DNA of 64,000 bases from Entamoeba histolytica HM-1:IMSS (taxonomy: Eukaryota; Evosea; Mastigamoebida; Endamoebidae): assembly GCF_000208925.1 (NCBI RefSeq), contig NW_001914906.1:6654-70653 (forward strand), in the 5' to 3' direction. A program made the translations under genes and the position numbers. The notes beneath the pieces were generated by a model. The model saw only the letters and a list, made by a program, of their open reading frames with translations, made no database searches and had not been told where the DNA came from. This document shows, piece after piece, positions 41,703 through 51,743 of the stretch. Position 1 is the first letter of the stretch. Each line of letters begins with the position of its first letter.

Positions 41703-42178
41703 GTTTTACTAATAATATTTAACAGTAAGCTTTCTTTCAATTCTTTATTTAAAAAACCCTATTTCTTTTTTCAAAAATTCCATTCTTTGTTTAATTTAAT
41801 TAACTCCTTTTTTTCTGTTATCTTTCATTCTTTCTTTTGAATTACATTCTCTTCTTTGATAATAATTTTTGTTATATATACAAATTCATAATAATATAAT
41901 TCTTTTTTATTCTAAGTTCTATTTTTATTTTGATGAAGTTTCGCAAAATGAAGAATTAATTATTTTTGGTAAAAAAGCTATTAATTAAAAAATTTTTTGA
42001 CTCAATATGAACTTAAAAATATTATACATGGAAAAAAACGGGAAACTCTTTTAATTCTTAAAAAAAATAAGAGATTATTAAGAAAAAGAATTTTCTAATA
42101 TTCTTCATAGTTCCTAATTTTTTTGTTACCCTTTAACAAACCTGAGCTATCTTCTCAACTTAAAAATCTTAAAAAATA
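41703..42178. other. Divergent AT-rich promoter region
   Basis: These 476 bp lie between the divergent PIN-like and VHS-GAT genes and hold no gene. A poly-A/T-rich leader precedes each start. Confidence 0.4.
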
Positions 42179-43452
42179 ATGAGTAAAGGTAAACAAACTG
42201 TCCCTTTAAGTCAAATAGTTGACCATGCAACAAATGAAATTCATCCATCACCTAGTATTAAAGCATATGCTACATTAGCTAAAATTGCTGCAACAATTCC
42301 ATCTGCACAAGTAGCATTACGTGTTCAATTAATTACAAAAATGAAAGCTTATTGTAATGGATTTTTACCAAAGAAAGAGATGTATTATTGTTTATGTTTA
42401 GTAGATTATTTAGTCTTAAACTGTCCACAATTCCGACCACAAGTATTAAATCCAGATTTTGTTACGTTGTTTGAAAGGTCAGCAGATTTTGAGGTTTGTT
42501 GTTTTTTGTAGGAAATAAATTACAATAACAATATTATTATTATCATATTCTATAATAAAAAGAATACTGAATAATGTAGAAATGTAAAAAGTCAAAAAAA
42601 CCTGGAATAGTTACTGAAAAAGCTATGAGAATTCTTCAAACATGGGGACCTCTTTATCCTAATGAATTATATGACTATCAATTAATGTATGATAAATACA
42701 TAAGTAAAGGAGTTTATTTCCCAGTATTAGATAAATTACCAGAACAAGCACAACCAGAACATAGTGAGACTCTCGCTGATGATTTAGAAAAAAGTACTAA
42801 AGAAATCAATGAGTGTAGTGAATTAATTCAAGATGCTTTAGAAAATACTGGAGCGTCAGTTAGAACTCAATCTGTAAAAGCGTTATATAAAAGGGCTGTA
42901 GAATTAAATAGTAAGTTTAATGTTCTTTTTGTGAAATATATTAATACAACTACAAATACAGAAGAAATTCAAAAATATTCAGAATTAGAAAGTAATTTTA
43001 CAAGACTTATTGTTCAATTAGCAAATATCATTAATAATCCACAAGGAGAAGACATTTATCGTACTTATACTACTGGTCATATAACTGATAAAACTGAAGA
43101 TAAACATACAAAACTTAGATCTTCTCAAGCACCTCTTGACCCTATTTCTATTGCAACATCTTCTGCTCAAAAAGAAACACCTTCTCCATCAAATTTCTCT
43201 CGTAAAAATTCTTCATTCCAATTAGCACCACCCCCTTCTCGTGGACAACCAATTCGTTTTAGTAGACAAAATACAGAACCACCAGAAAGTCAATTATTTC
43301 AAAACTCACCAGTACCATCAACTAAAATATCTATGGAAACACAAATACGAGATGATACTGATTCTGTTGTAAAGAATAGATTTATTTTTGATCAATCTTC
43401 TCCAAGTTATCAATCAAACCATGGTCCATTAGATCAACAAAGTTTACTGTAA
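42179..43452 (+). CDS. VHS-GAT domain trafficking adaptor, two exons (join 42179..42493, 42580..43452)
   Basis: An 86-bp intron (GTTTGT...TGTAG) joins the exons and gives 395 residues. Residues about 1-155 form a VHS domain (LSQIVDHATNEIHPSPSIKA; YYCLCLVDYLVLNCPQFRPQ; AMRILQTWGPLYP). Residues about 190-260 form a GAT-like three-helix bundle. The tail is Ser/Pro-rich and disordered. This resembles TOM1/GGA-type monomeric adaptors, which bind ubiquitinated cargo and clathrin on endosomes or the trans-Golgi. There is no FYVE or gamma-ear domain. Amoebozoa lack canonical ESCRT-0, and Tom1-like proteins may act in its place. Confidence 0.85.
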
Positions 43453-43488
43453 AACAGTCAATTAAAAATTAAATAATCCTATTTTTTT

Positions 43489-46182
43489 TTATTCATTATT
43501 CATTTCTATTTCAACTCCTAATTGAGATGTTGATTCATTACATTGTTGAGTTTGTGGTTTTATTTGTATTGATGAATTAGTTTTTCTAAGTGCTTTTTCT
43601 TCTTCATATGATTTATATGATTCTTTAAATAATTTACTTGTAATTCTATCAATTTCAGAAAATACTGGTCGTTGTTTTGGATCATGTGCCCAACATTTTT
43701 TAATTAATTCACAAATTCCAGGAGAGAATGATTTTGGAAAATCAAGTCTATGTCCTTGACTTACAAAATCAGAAACATCCCATGAATGAACAAAACAACC
43801 ATTTCCATATGGTATTTTTCTTAAAAAAACTTCATAAGACACTATTGCAAATGCATAAACATCAATAGGGAATGAGTAAGGTTTATTTAATAAAATTTCA
43901 GGTGCCATATACAATGGAGTTCCTATTCCTTTAGTCATTGAATCTGATGCTGAAGAAGATGATACATTTCTTGTTGTTCCAAAATCAGATAATTTTGCAT
44001 TAACTGTTTCATCTTTACTCATTGATATTACTAAAATATTATCTGGTTTTAAGTCTCTATGAATTATTGAACTAGAGTGTAGGAATGTCATTCCTTTAGC
44101 AACATCATTTAACATTTTATATGCTAATAAATCACTAAATTCATTCTTTTGATAAACATCTTTTAAACTACCAAATTGTGCATATTCTGTTATTATAGAA
44201 TAATGATCAAGAGTATCTACAGCTCCTACAAAATTAATAATATAAGGACATCTCATTTTATCCATCATCAAAACTTCTTTTTGAAATGCTTCAATAATAT
44301 CTTGAGGCCAAGAAAAGTTTTTTGTTTCTTTAATTGCTACTTGAGTTCCTCTATATTTTCCAACATAAACTATTCCAAATGAACCTTCTCCAATAACTCT
44401 TTCTTTTTCAAATTCTTGATAATCTAATTGAATACTGTTACAACTTTCACATTCAATAGTTAAAGCAGCATGAAGTTCTTTACCAATAATTATTTCATCT
44501 CCTTCACATGAAACAACATCAATAATATCATTAACTTTAGTTGTACATAAAAGTTCAAATTTAATAATAACTGATTGACCAAATCCAGGTTGTAATTTAA
44601 TACATTTTGGTTCAAAACTAATGTTGTATTTATATGATTGAATTTCATTTGGATTAAAAACAAAATATTGTTTCTTTTTTGTTTTATTAGCTATAGTTAT
44701 TTGTTGAATAATTTCTTCTCTCACTGGAGCTGGTTTATCAGAAAAGCCAAAATCAAGATGAGTATCACTAAATGATATTGGAAAATTTTCAAATGAAGTA
44801 AAGTCATGATTAAAATTTTTTATTCTAAATTTTGTTGATTTTTTTCTTTTTGGTATAACGATAACTAGTATAACAATAATAAGAATAAAAATAATAAATA
44901 TTATTAATACTAGTAATATTACTATTAATATTATTGTTATTTTATTATTATTATTCTTTGTTTCTTCTGAATTACATTTTCCATTAATAAATGACATATT
45001 TGATCTACATTGACAATTAGACTCTGAACAATATTCTTTATTATAATTTTTCATTGAAATACTAATTGTTGGATAATTAAAATTAATTGGAATATTATTT
45101 AATCCACCCAACCAAATTGAATTTTTTGATGAACAAACTGAATATCCAAAATATTGATATTCATAATTTCCAGAAATTTTCATTACTTCAACAAATCTTG
45201 GTTCATATCCATAATCAAAATAATTATCAAAAAATACATATGCTCCTCCACAATGTATTTTATTATTTATTGAATATCCTGGTGTTCCAACAACAATTAT
45301 TTGTCCATAAGATCCAATATTATCAAATGGTTGTTGACTTAATGGTTGAATATATTCAGTAACATTATCTGAATAAAATGGAACATTTGAAAGAATTTCT
45401 TCTTTTGAATATTTAGAATTTGGATCAAATGAAACAATTTTGTTTTTATCAGATAAAATACAATATAATATATTATATCTATTTATCCTTACAGCGTCAT
45501 ATTGAAATGTTTCTGATGTATCAATACCATTAATTAATATATCTTTATAATAATTAATTGTTCCCCAAATATAATATTCATCTTGTGAAGCATCAAATTG
45601 ATATAATTTAATACTTTGACCTTTTTTTACAACAACCATTTGACTTCCAGCACTAATATATTCTCCACAATCATATTCAGTAGTAATTTTAGGAGTTAAT
45701 GTTTCTACTTTAATACCAACTAATTTACCATTTAGACAAGTAATTAATGTATCTGTTTGAATATTATCTTTTTCAAAGTGTTGAAATACTAAAGGTGCAT
45801 ATTCATCAAATTGACCACTATAAGTAGAGTTAAGATAAATTGTTGGTGTTTCAGAAACAAGACTATAAAGATATAACTCTTGATCATGTAATAACCAAAT
45901 AGTTTCTCTCATATCAACAATTTGTGGTCTTTTTGGAACTGTTTTAATTCTTAATGTTGCAGTACGATTTTGAATTGTAGAAAGAGTTGAGTCCCAATGA
46001 AGTTCTGTAGGGTTTCTTCTATTCCAATAAACTGGTAAGTTATGTCTTTGTTCTGATATTTCATTATATCCAATATAAGCAATATAACTATCTAATGTTT
46101 CATTCCCTTTTTCTAAATTAACTTGAATAAGTTTTCCATAACAAATAAGTATATACAAAATAATAAGAACAATGTTTTTCAT
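43489..46182 (-). CDS. Transmembrane receptor-like kinase (TMK family)
   Basis: The 897-residue protein has a signal peptide (1-16), an ectodomain to about 412, one membrane helix (about 414-444), an MSP/ASH-like beta domain (about 470-575) and a TKL-type kinase domain (about 593-860). The ectodomain has N-glycosylation sites and a single Cys-rich EGF-like stub (CSESNCQCRSNMSFINGKC) before the membrane. The kinase carries GEGSFGIVYVG, VAIKE (K618), HRDLKPDN and DFGTTRN, so it looks active. Entamoeba has roughly 90 TMKs. Most have many CXXC or CXC repeats, whereas here the ectodomain is mostly beta-rich and Cys-poor. Ligand unknown. Confidence 0.95.
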   Translation of the reverse strand: MKNIVLIILYILICYGKLIQVNLEKGNETLDSYIAYIGYNEISEQRHNLPVYWNRRNPTELHWDSTLSTIQNRTATLRIKTVPKRPQIVDMRETIWLLHDQELYLYSLVSETPTIYLNSTYSGQFDEYAPLVFQHFEKDNIQTDTLITCLNGKLVGIKVETLTPKITTEYDCGEYISAGSQMVVVKKGQSIKLYQFDASQDEYYIWGTINYYKDILINGIDTSETFQYDAVRINRYNILYCILSDKNKIVSFDPNSKYSKEEILSNVPFYSDNVTEYIQPLSQQPFDNIGSYGQIIVVGTPGYSINNKIHCGGAYVFFDNYFDYGYEPRFVEVMKISGNYEYQYFGYSVCSSKNSIWLGGLNNIPINFNYPTISISMKNYNKEYCSESNCQCRSNMSFINGKCNSEETKNNNNKITIILIVILLVLIIFIIFILIIVILVIVIPKRKKSTKFRIKNFNHDFTSFENFPISFSDTHLDFGFSDKPAPVREEIIQQITIANKTKKKQYFVFNPNEIQSYKYNISFEPKCIKLQPGFGQSVIIKFELLCTTKVNDIIDVVSCEGDEIIIGKELHAALTIECESCNSIQLDYQEFEKERVIGEGSFGIVYVGKYRGTQVAIKETKNFSWPQDIIEAFQKEVLMMDKMRCPYIINFVGAVDTLDHYSIITEYAQFGSLKDVYQKNEFSDLLAYKMLNDVAKGMTFLHSSSIIHRDLKPDNILVISMSKDETVNAKLSDFGTTRNVSSSSASDSMTKGIGTPLYMAPEILLNKPYSFPIDVYAFAIVSYEVFLRKIPYGNGCFVHSWDVSDFVSQGHRLDFPKSFSPGICELIKKCWAHDPKQRPVFSEIDRITSKLFKESYKSYEEEKALRKTNSSIQIKPQTQQCNESTSQLGVEIEMNNE

Positions 46183-46535
46183 ATGAAATAATTAATTTTT
46201 ACAGTTCTTATTCTTTTCAAGAGGATCAAAAATTGTTTAAGATAATATCGAACTTTCTACGTAAAATAAGTAATGTTATATTCAACGTCTCATATTATTT
46301 TGAGTATTTGATTTTATTTAAATTGATTAATTATCTCATTATGAAATTAAAAAAACGCTTAAAGTTAAGTTCAATTGGATAATACATTTATTTTTAAAGA
46401 GTTATTATAATGGTTAAATTAAATATTAACCGCTAGATTAATCAGAATTCTTTTAAATATATATATATATATTTTTTTTAAATATAATATGTTACTTTAT
46501 TTAAACCAAAATCAATGTAATCTAATTGTGTTGAT
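46183..46535. other. Intergenic region between two minus-strand genes
   Basis: AT-rich with no gene. It includes a short (TA)n run near 46459 (ATATATATATATATAT) and must hold the TMK promoter. Confidence 0.4.
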
Positions 46536-47761
46536 TTATGCTTTAATCATTTGTGGTTTCAACCACTCTTTCTTTGGTCTTCCCATAAAAGAATGGACAT
46601 GCCACAAATCTATATTTAAAGAAAAAGCAACAGCGACGGTAGAAGTTTCTTTAATAATACTATCAAGAACTCCAGTTGACTCAAATTTTTCCATTAAAAA
46701 TTTTTCTGGATTTTCAACACCTTGGAACTCTTTTGTTGTTGTAATAATAAGAGCATCATCATTGTTGAAATAAGACCAATCAAAATATACTTTTGCATCA
46801 TCTTTTGTATTTTCTCCAATTCTATAATTCCCTTCTTCACAAATCTTTTTGACTCCTGTTGTTTTATTTAATTTAAATACATTAAAATCACCAACAACTA
46901 ATGACAAAACCGATGATTTACTTTCACCAAAACCACAATCTTCATTAAAAATAATCAAAAGAGTAAAGTTGACAGGAACAAGTTTATTTTTTGAAAACAC
47001 AATATCAATATCAGTCATAGTCTCTACTAATGCTTCAACTGTGTTTGTAGCTGATATAATTGAAGAGAATTGAGTTTCATAACATTTAAAGAATAAACTT
47101 GCAAATTGTTGTGAAGCATAATCAGCATTAATTGTATGAACTGGATCTGCAACAAGAATAATTCGATGTGTTGAGTATACCCGTGTGAAAATAGTTGCAT
47201 AACTATTTGAGTGAGCAGCATAAGCAGTCCCAAGTAATCTAATTTTTGATGTGTCTTGTGGAATAATAATTGATTCCATTAAAACATTAGATGGAATTGG
47301 TAACATTAAGTATTTAGGAATATCGAGTTTATGGCACGGATTATTAGAATGAAGTATTGTTCTAAAAAATTCTTCTACTCTCAGTCGAGAGTGTTTTTCC
47401 TTTGTTTCTGGTGAGTAGTCACAACTAATAGTTCGTTTTGGTTCTTCAGCACTTTCACTAATTTTCCTTTGAATAAAAATACTTGCCATTACAACTTCTT
47501 TTTTCTTTTGTTGTTGATGTTGTTGTGCAATAAGTTCTTTCAAAGAAACCCCTGACTGTTTTGGAGTACTAGGTGTTGATTGTGTTGTTTGTTCTTCATC
47601 TTGTTTATTTGAATTATTATCACTTTCTATCTTTTCATTTAAACTTATTTCTTGTTTTATTTCTTCTTCAATTTTTAGTTTTGAATCTAACTGGTTAGAC
47701 AGATGAAGAAATTATCTCTTTTGATAAGAAACCTGAACAAACCATCATTTCCAACAGACAT
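46536..47761 (-). CDS. Unknown alpha/beta protein with a 19-nt first exon (complement join 46536..47686, 47743..47761)
   Basis: The long frame is open upstream to 47686 but has no good ATG in its N-terminal part. A GTTTGT donor at 47742 and a CTAACCAGTTAG acceptor (ending 47687) join a 19-nt exon (ATG at 47761, MSVGND) in phase to DSKLKIEEEIKQEISLNEKI, giving 389 residues. Residues 1-60 are acidic/Gln-rich. The rest alternates strands and helices (SKIRLLGTAYAAHSNSYATI; SVLSLVVGDFNVFKLNKTTG; DDALIITTTKEFQGVENPEK). The strand order loosely recalls a PP2C-like fold without metal ligands, but I do not claim this. Function unknown. Confidence 0.65.
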
Positions 47762-48091
47762 TCTTTATTTTTTTTTTTAAGTTCATTTCTAAAAATAAAT
47801 TTTTTATTTTTTGATATTTTTATTAAAACAAAAATAAAATAAATTTTTGTTATTTGAACTTTAAAAAAACTCTTCAGAATGAACCAATGTTGTAAATCAA
47901 GTTTATAACTTTGATTTAAAATAAAAATTGACTTATAAACAAAGAATAACATAAATACAAAAAACAAAAAAAATATGAAAAGGAGAAAGAAAAAAAAGAT
48001 AAAAAATCTATGAACGAGAAATACCCCTCAAAATAGCTACACATCTAAAAATGTTTCAATCTTAAAATATATCACTTAAAGTTATAACTGA
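47762..48091. other. Divergent promoter region
   Basis: These 330 bp separate the divergent unknown gene (46536-47761) and the Arf-like gene. No further gene is visible. Confidence 0.4.
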
Positions 48092-48631
48092 ATGTCATTC
48101 TTATCATTTCTTTTCAAAAAGAAACAAATGAATATTTTAATTTGTGGGCTTGATGGTGCTGGAAAGACATCAATGTTACTTAAGATGCAAGGTCAAGACC
48201 CCAAAACTATCCAAACTAAACCAACTATTGGTTATTTAAATCCAACCTTAAAATATAAAACTTTTGAATGGCTTTTTTGGGATGTTTCAGGAGCTGCTAA
48301 ATTCAGAGGTCTTTGGAAATCATATTATCCAAATGTTAAGTGTATTGCTTTTGTTTTTGATAATACTGATGAAGACCGTTTTGATGAATCTAAAAATGCT
48401 TTATTAAATATGCTTGCTGATTCAGAATTAAAAGGTATGCCATTTTTAATATATGTTAATAAAACAGATAAAAAAGAGTTTGATCAAACTACTTTCAACG
48501 AAAAACTTGGTCTTACTGAAACTCAAAAGTTACGTTGCCAAATTTTCCCATGTTCTGCTTATACAGGTGATGGTCTTTTCGAAGGTTTAGATTGGATGTG
48601 TTACACTCTTAAGAAAATGACTAAAAACTAA
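48092..48631 (+). CDS. Divergent Arf-like (ARL) GTPase
   Basis: The 179-residue protein has Arf-type motifs: GLDGAGKTS (19-27), PTIGYLNPTLKYK (switch I), NKTD and CSAYTGDG. Switch II, normally WDVGGQ, is WDVSGA (63-68). The catalytic Gln is Ala68 and the preceding Gly is Ser66. The N-terminus is MSFLSF, lacking Gly2 for myristoylation. GTP hydrolysis may therefore be slow or need an unusual GAP, and membrane anchoring must differ from classical Arf. WKSYYPNVKCIAFVFDNTDE retains the family W and the Asp-rich segment. It is probably a regulator of membrane traffic. Confidence 0.88.
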   Translation: MSFLSFLFKKKQMNILICGLDGAGKTSMLLKMQGQDPKTIQTKPTIGYLNPTLKYKTFEWLFWDVSGAAKFRGLWKSYYPNVKCIAFVFDNTDEDRFDESKNALLNMLADSELKGMPFLIYVNKTDKKEFDQTTFNEKLGLTETQKLRCQIFPCSAYTGDGLFEGLDWMCYTLKKMTKN

Positions 48632-48871
48632 TAGTAATAAAATCGGTTCTTCACTCTTTTATGTTTATTCTTCATTTCTTATTTCTCTTCAAAGATTACT
48701 TTCTTATTCAATACCTTTTTAGATTTTTTTGGGTGAAAATCTTATATCAATAGTTTCTAATAGTTTTTATCAAACTTTGATTAATTAAAAATTAAAACGA
48801 AGATTGTATCTCCTAGAATGAAAAGATAACTCCTTTTATTTGGTTGTTTCAAAAAAAAAAACAATTCTTAT

Positions 48872-49948
48872 ATGAAACCTTCTAAGAATAAATATACTAT
48901 TAACTCTCCTAAACAGACTTTCATTAATGGAAATATCAACCAATTTGTGTTGGATAAAATACAAACCTTCCTCCTTGAATTTATATCAAGTTTAAATTGT
49001 ATCACAACAAACAAAAAATTTGTTGGAACATCTATGTTTATTCGAGATCATTCATTAATAAAAATTGCTCAAGTTTTTATGGTATTAAAAGTTATACAAG
49101 AAGCAACTCTTCTAAACATTTCTGTAACGAAGAGACATATCTATTATTTAGATAAAAATCTCTTTAAACATCAAAGAGTTGTTGATGAAATTGTAAAAAA
49201 ATTGTCTGAAAAGGTATTTCATTTACCTAAAGAAGATTTTCACATCGTTGCAGCTCAAAAATCTTTTTTTTGCGGCAATATAACAATGGTCAGAGAGACG
49301 AAAACTACACAAATAACACCAGAGAAAGAAACAGTAATTCCTTTAATTTCAACCATGAAAAATACTCAAATAAAAACTACAGCTACCCACATTTTGATAG
49401 TAGAAAAATATACTGTCTTCAGTCAAATTATAAAAACAAGTTGGTTCTCTATGAATAAAAATAATATTCTTATTATTACTGCATGTGGCTTTCCTGACTC
49501 TGCAACCAAGTACTTCATTAATTTATTAATCTCTTCGAATCAACAAATTAAATTATGTTGTATGGTTGATTTTGATCCTTTCGGACTAGATATTTTTAAT
49601 AATTACATTAGGCTAGACAGAGAATATCCTATTCTATCACCAATTCGGTTATTATTTTTTAATTACATTCAGCAGTCTATTAACAATATTCCATCCTCTT
49701 CAAAAATCCCACTTTCCTTAATTGATCAGAAGAAGGTTTGTTATGTTAATTAAAATAATCTCACAAATAATTTATCCAGTTAGTTAGTACGTCTGAAATC
49801 AAAGGTATTTGAACCACAAATTATAGAAGCCGTGAATTTTTTGATAAAAGTCCAATGTAAATTAGAGTTAGAGGTATTGTCTTTAAAAGAGTTAGAGCAA
49901 CTATTGAATGACTCATTTAACTTACCAGTTTTGAGTGTTGAAGAATAG
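48872..49948 (+). CDS. SPO11: Meiotic recombination protein Spo11, two exons (join 48872..49735, 49784..49948)
   Basis: A 48-bp intron (GTTTGT...TTAG at 49783) joins DQKK to LVRLKSKVFEPQIIEAVNFL; the product has 342 residues. The winged-helix part holds RDHSLIKIAQVFMVLKVIQE and VTKRHIYYLDKNLF, with the DNA-cleaving tyrosine at Y92 by analogy to KRDI-Y in Spo11/TopVIA. The Toprim part holds ILIVEKYTVF (E178), CGFPDSATKYF and CCMVDFDPFGLDI (D233, D235). All catalytic groups are intact. Spo11 makes the double-strand breaks that start meiotic recombination. It is transcribed toward the LIM gene. Confidence 0.92.
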
Positions 49949-50146
49949 TAACAAAAACAGAATAATAAAGTTGTATTTTTCAAGAAAAAAGTTTATTTTT
50001 GCTCCTGAATAAAATAATTTAAGAACTTAAATAACAAGGATGATTTAATTATGAGATAAACAAACTCTAAATAATAAAGAAAACAAACTTGCTTACGTCA
50101 TAAGCGTCAAGTAAAAAAAGTTAGATAGTTTGAACTGAAAAAAACA

Positions 50147-50593
50147 ATGTCAGGAACACCAATCTGCCCAACTTGTCATAAGCGTGTTTATTTCAACGAA
50201 AGATTAACTTTCGCTGGTAAGGATTATCATAAAATTGGTTGCTTCAAATGTACTTCATGCCATAAGACACTTGAAATTTCTAAAGCTCGTGAGTCTGATG
50301 GCATGCCTTATTGTGTTAATTGTCATGCACAAAAACAAGGACTTAAAGGATTCCAACCAGGAAATGTTCTTACTTCATATACTGGTTATGGTGGAGGAAA
50401 AGGAGAGGTTGATAATTCTACTGTTGTTGGTGGTAGAATTGCTGAGGTTGCTGCCCAAGAAGAGGCTGAACAAATGAGAAATGCTCCAGTCAGATCAGAA
50501 CCTGCTCCATCTGATCTTCCAAAGTTCTGTCCAAGTTGTGGTGCCAAGAATAATGGAGGAAAGTTCTGTAGTGAATGTGGTAACAAGTTTTAA
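50147..50593 (+). CDS. LIM-domain protein with C-terminal zinc ribbon
   Basis: The 148-residue protein starts with a complete LIM domain (CPTCHKRVYFNERLTFAGKD, then YHKIGCFKCTSCHKTLEISK and YCVNCHAQ, residues 7-63), a Gly-rich linker, a short acidic helix, and a zinc ribbon (FCPSCGAKNNGGKFCSECGN) at the end. Entamoeba LimA is a small LIM protein at the membrane and actin cytoskeleton; this looks like that family. The added ribbon is a double-CxxC module. A TTTGAACTGA sequence lies about 16 bp before the ATG. Confidence 0.88.
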   Translation: MSGTPICPTCHKRVYFNERLTFAGKDYHKIGCFKCTSCHKTLEISKARESDGMPYCVNCHAQKQGLKGFQPGNVLTSYTGYGGGKGEVDNSTVVGGRIAEVAAQEEAEQMRNAPVRSEPAPSDLPKFCPSCGAKNNGGKFCSECGNKF

Positions 50594-51743
50594 TTAATTT
50601 ACGTTCATCCTCGTAGTAATTTATTTAAGAACATTTATTATTAAATAGAAAATCACTATTCTTTGTATTTTTTATTTTCACTTAAAGGGTTTTTCTGTTT
50701 AAATAACATTATTAAATGTCCAGCGAGTGTTTATTTAATTTTTTTTAATTAAGTCTTACTTAGGTCGTTCATAATAATTGATAAGTTAAATAATAAGTAT
50801 TTACGTTGAATTTCTTGTTGTTGGAATTTAAATTATTGAGTTATTATCAAATAATCATCTACTCTTTTAGTATCAAAATAAATTTGCTGAATCAAAAGAT
50901 TATCAAAAGTTCGTTTTAATTTCTTTTATTCATTTGGTTTTTAGCTTTATCTATTCTTTTTTGAAAGACTGACTTTGTTTATTTGTTTCAGAAAAATAAA
51001 ATAATTTCAGGGTATATCATGTTATATAGAATTTTCTTGTGAGATATTATGATAGATAATAAATAAAATGTTGTAATAAGCAGAAATGAATAGTCATATT
51101 ATTTGGTTTATTGTTTTTGTTGTATTTTATTTAACATATTCTGAGAAAAATAGAACATATTTTTAATTTATCTTGTCAGTATGTTTTATTCAAATAAAAC
51201 AGTAAATACTTATTACTAACAATTATTTGTTATTTATTATACATTTTGTATTAATGAATAGTACTTTTAAATTAAATAAAGTGTAGATTATATTTTTTTT
51301 ATATCTAGATAGAAATACAATATCTAGTTTATTAAGAGTAGATTTAACTTTAATTAAGTAGTCAAAATAAGTATTCAATAGTTATTATTACATTATAATA
51401 TCATTATTTTTTATTATCTTCTAATCATTACCAAATGAAAATTTCTTTTTTTACAATATCTTATTAATAATTCATTTTGGTTCTATTGATAGATGAAGTA
51501 TATGGTATTATGAGTAATAGAGTCAAATATAATAATATGAAACAAGTAATATAAAAAATTGAGATGAAACTGTTGTTGATAAATAGTCACATTATAATAA
51601 ATGGTTAAGAATCACAAAGAGTTTTCAAGAATAAAATAATTTCTTATATGATAAGATTATTTGTAAGTCTTAATTAAATTATTATTTTAGAAAAAAAAAC
51701 AAGAACAAAAAACTCCAAATTGTGTCATTTTATTTTTTTTTAA
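50594..51743. other. AT-rich intergenic region (1.15 kb)
   Basis: No reading frame of interest, RNA gene or repeat is seen. It is one of the longest gene-free stretches in the window besides 21.6-24.2 kb. Confidence 0.4.

Noticed and set aside
49784..49791. SPO11 acceptor at the second TTAG (49787)
   Set aside because: That junction gives an immediate in-frame stop (TAC GTC TGA). The first TTAG (49783) gives 54 further residues.
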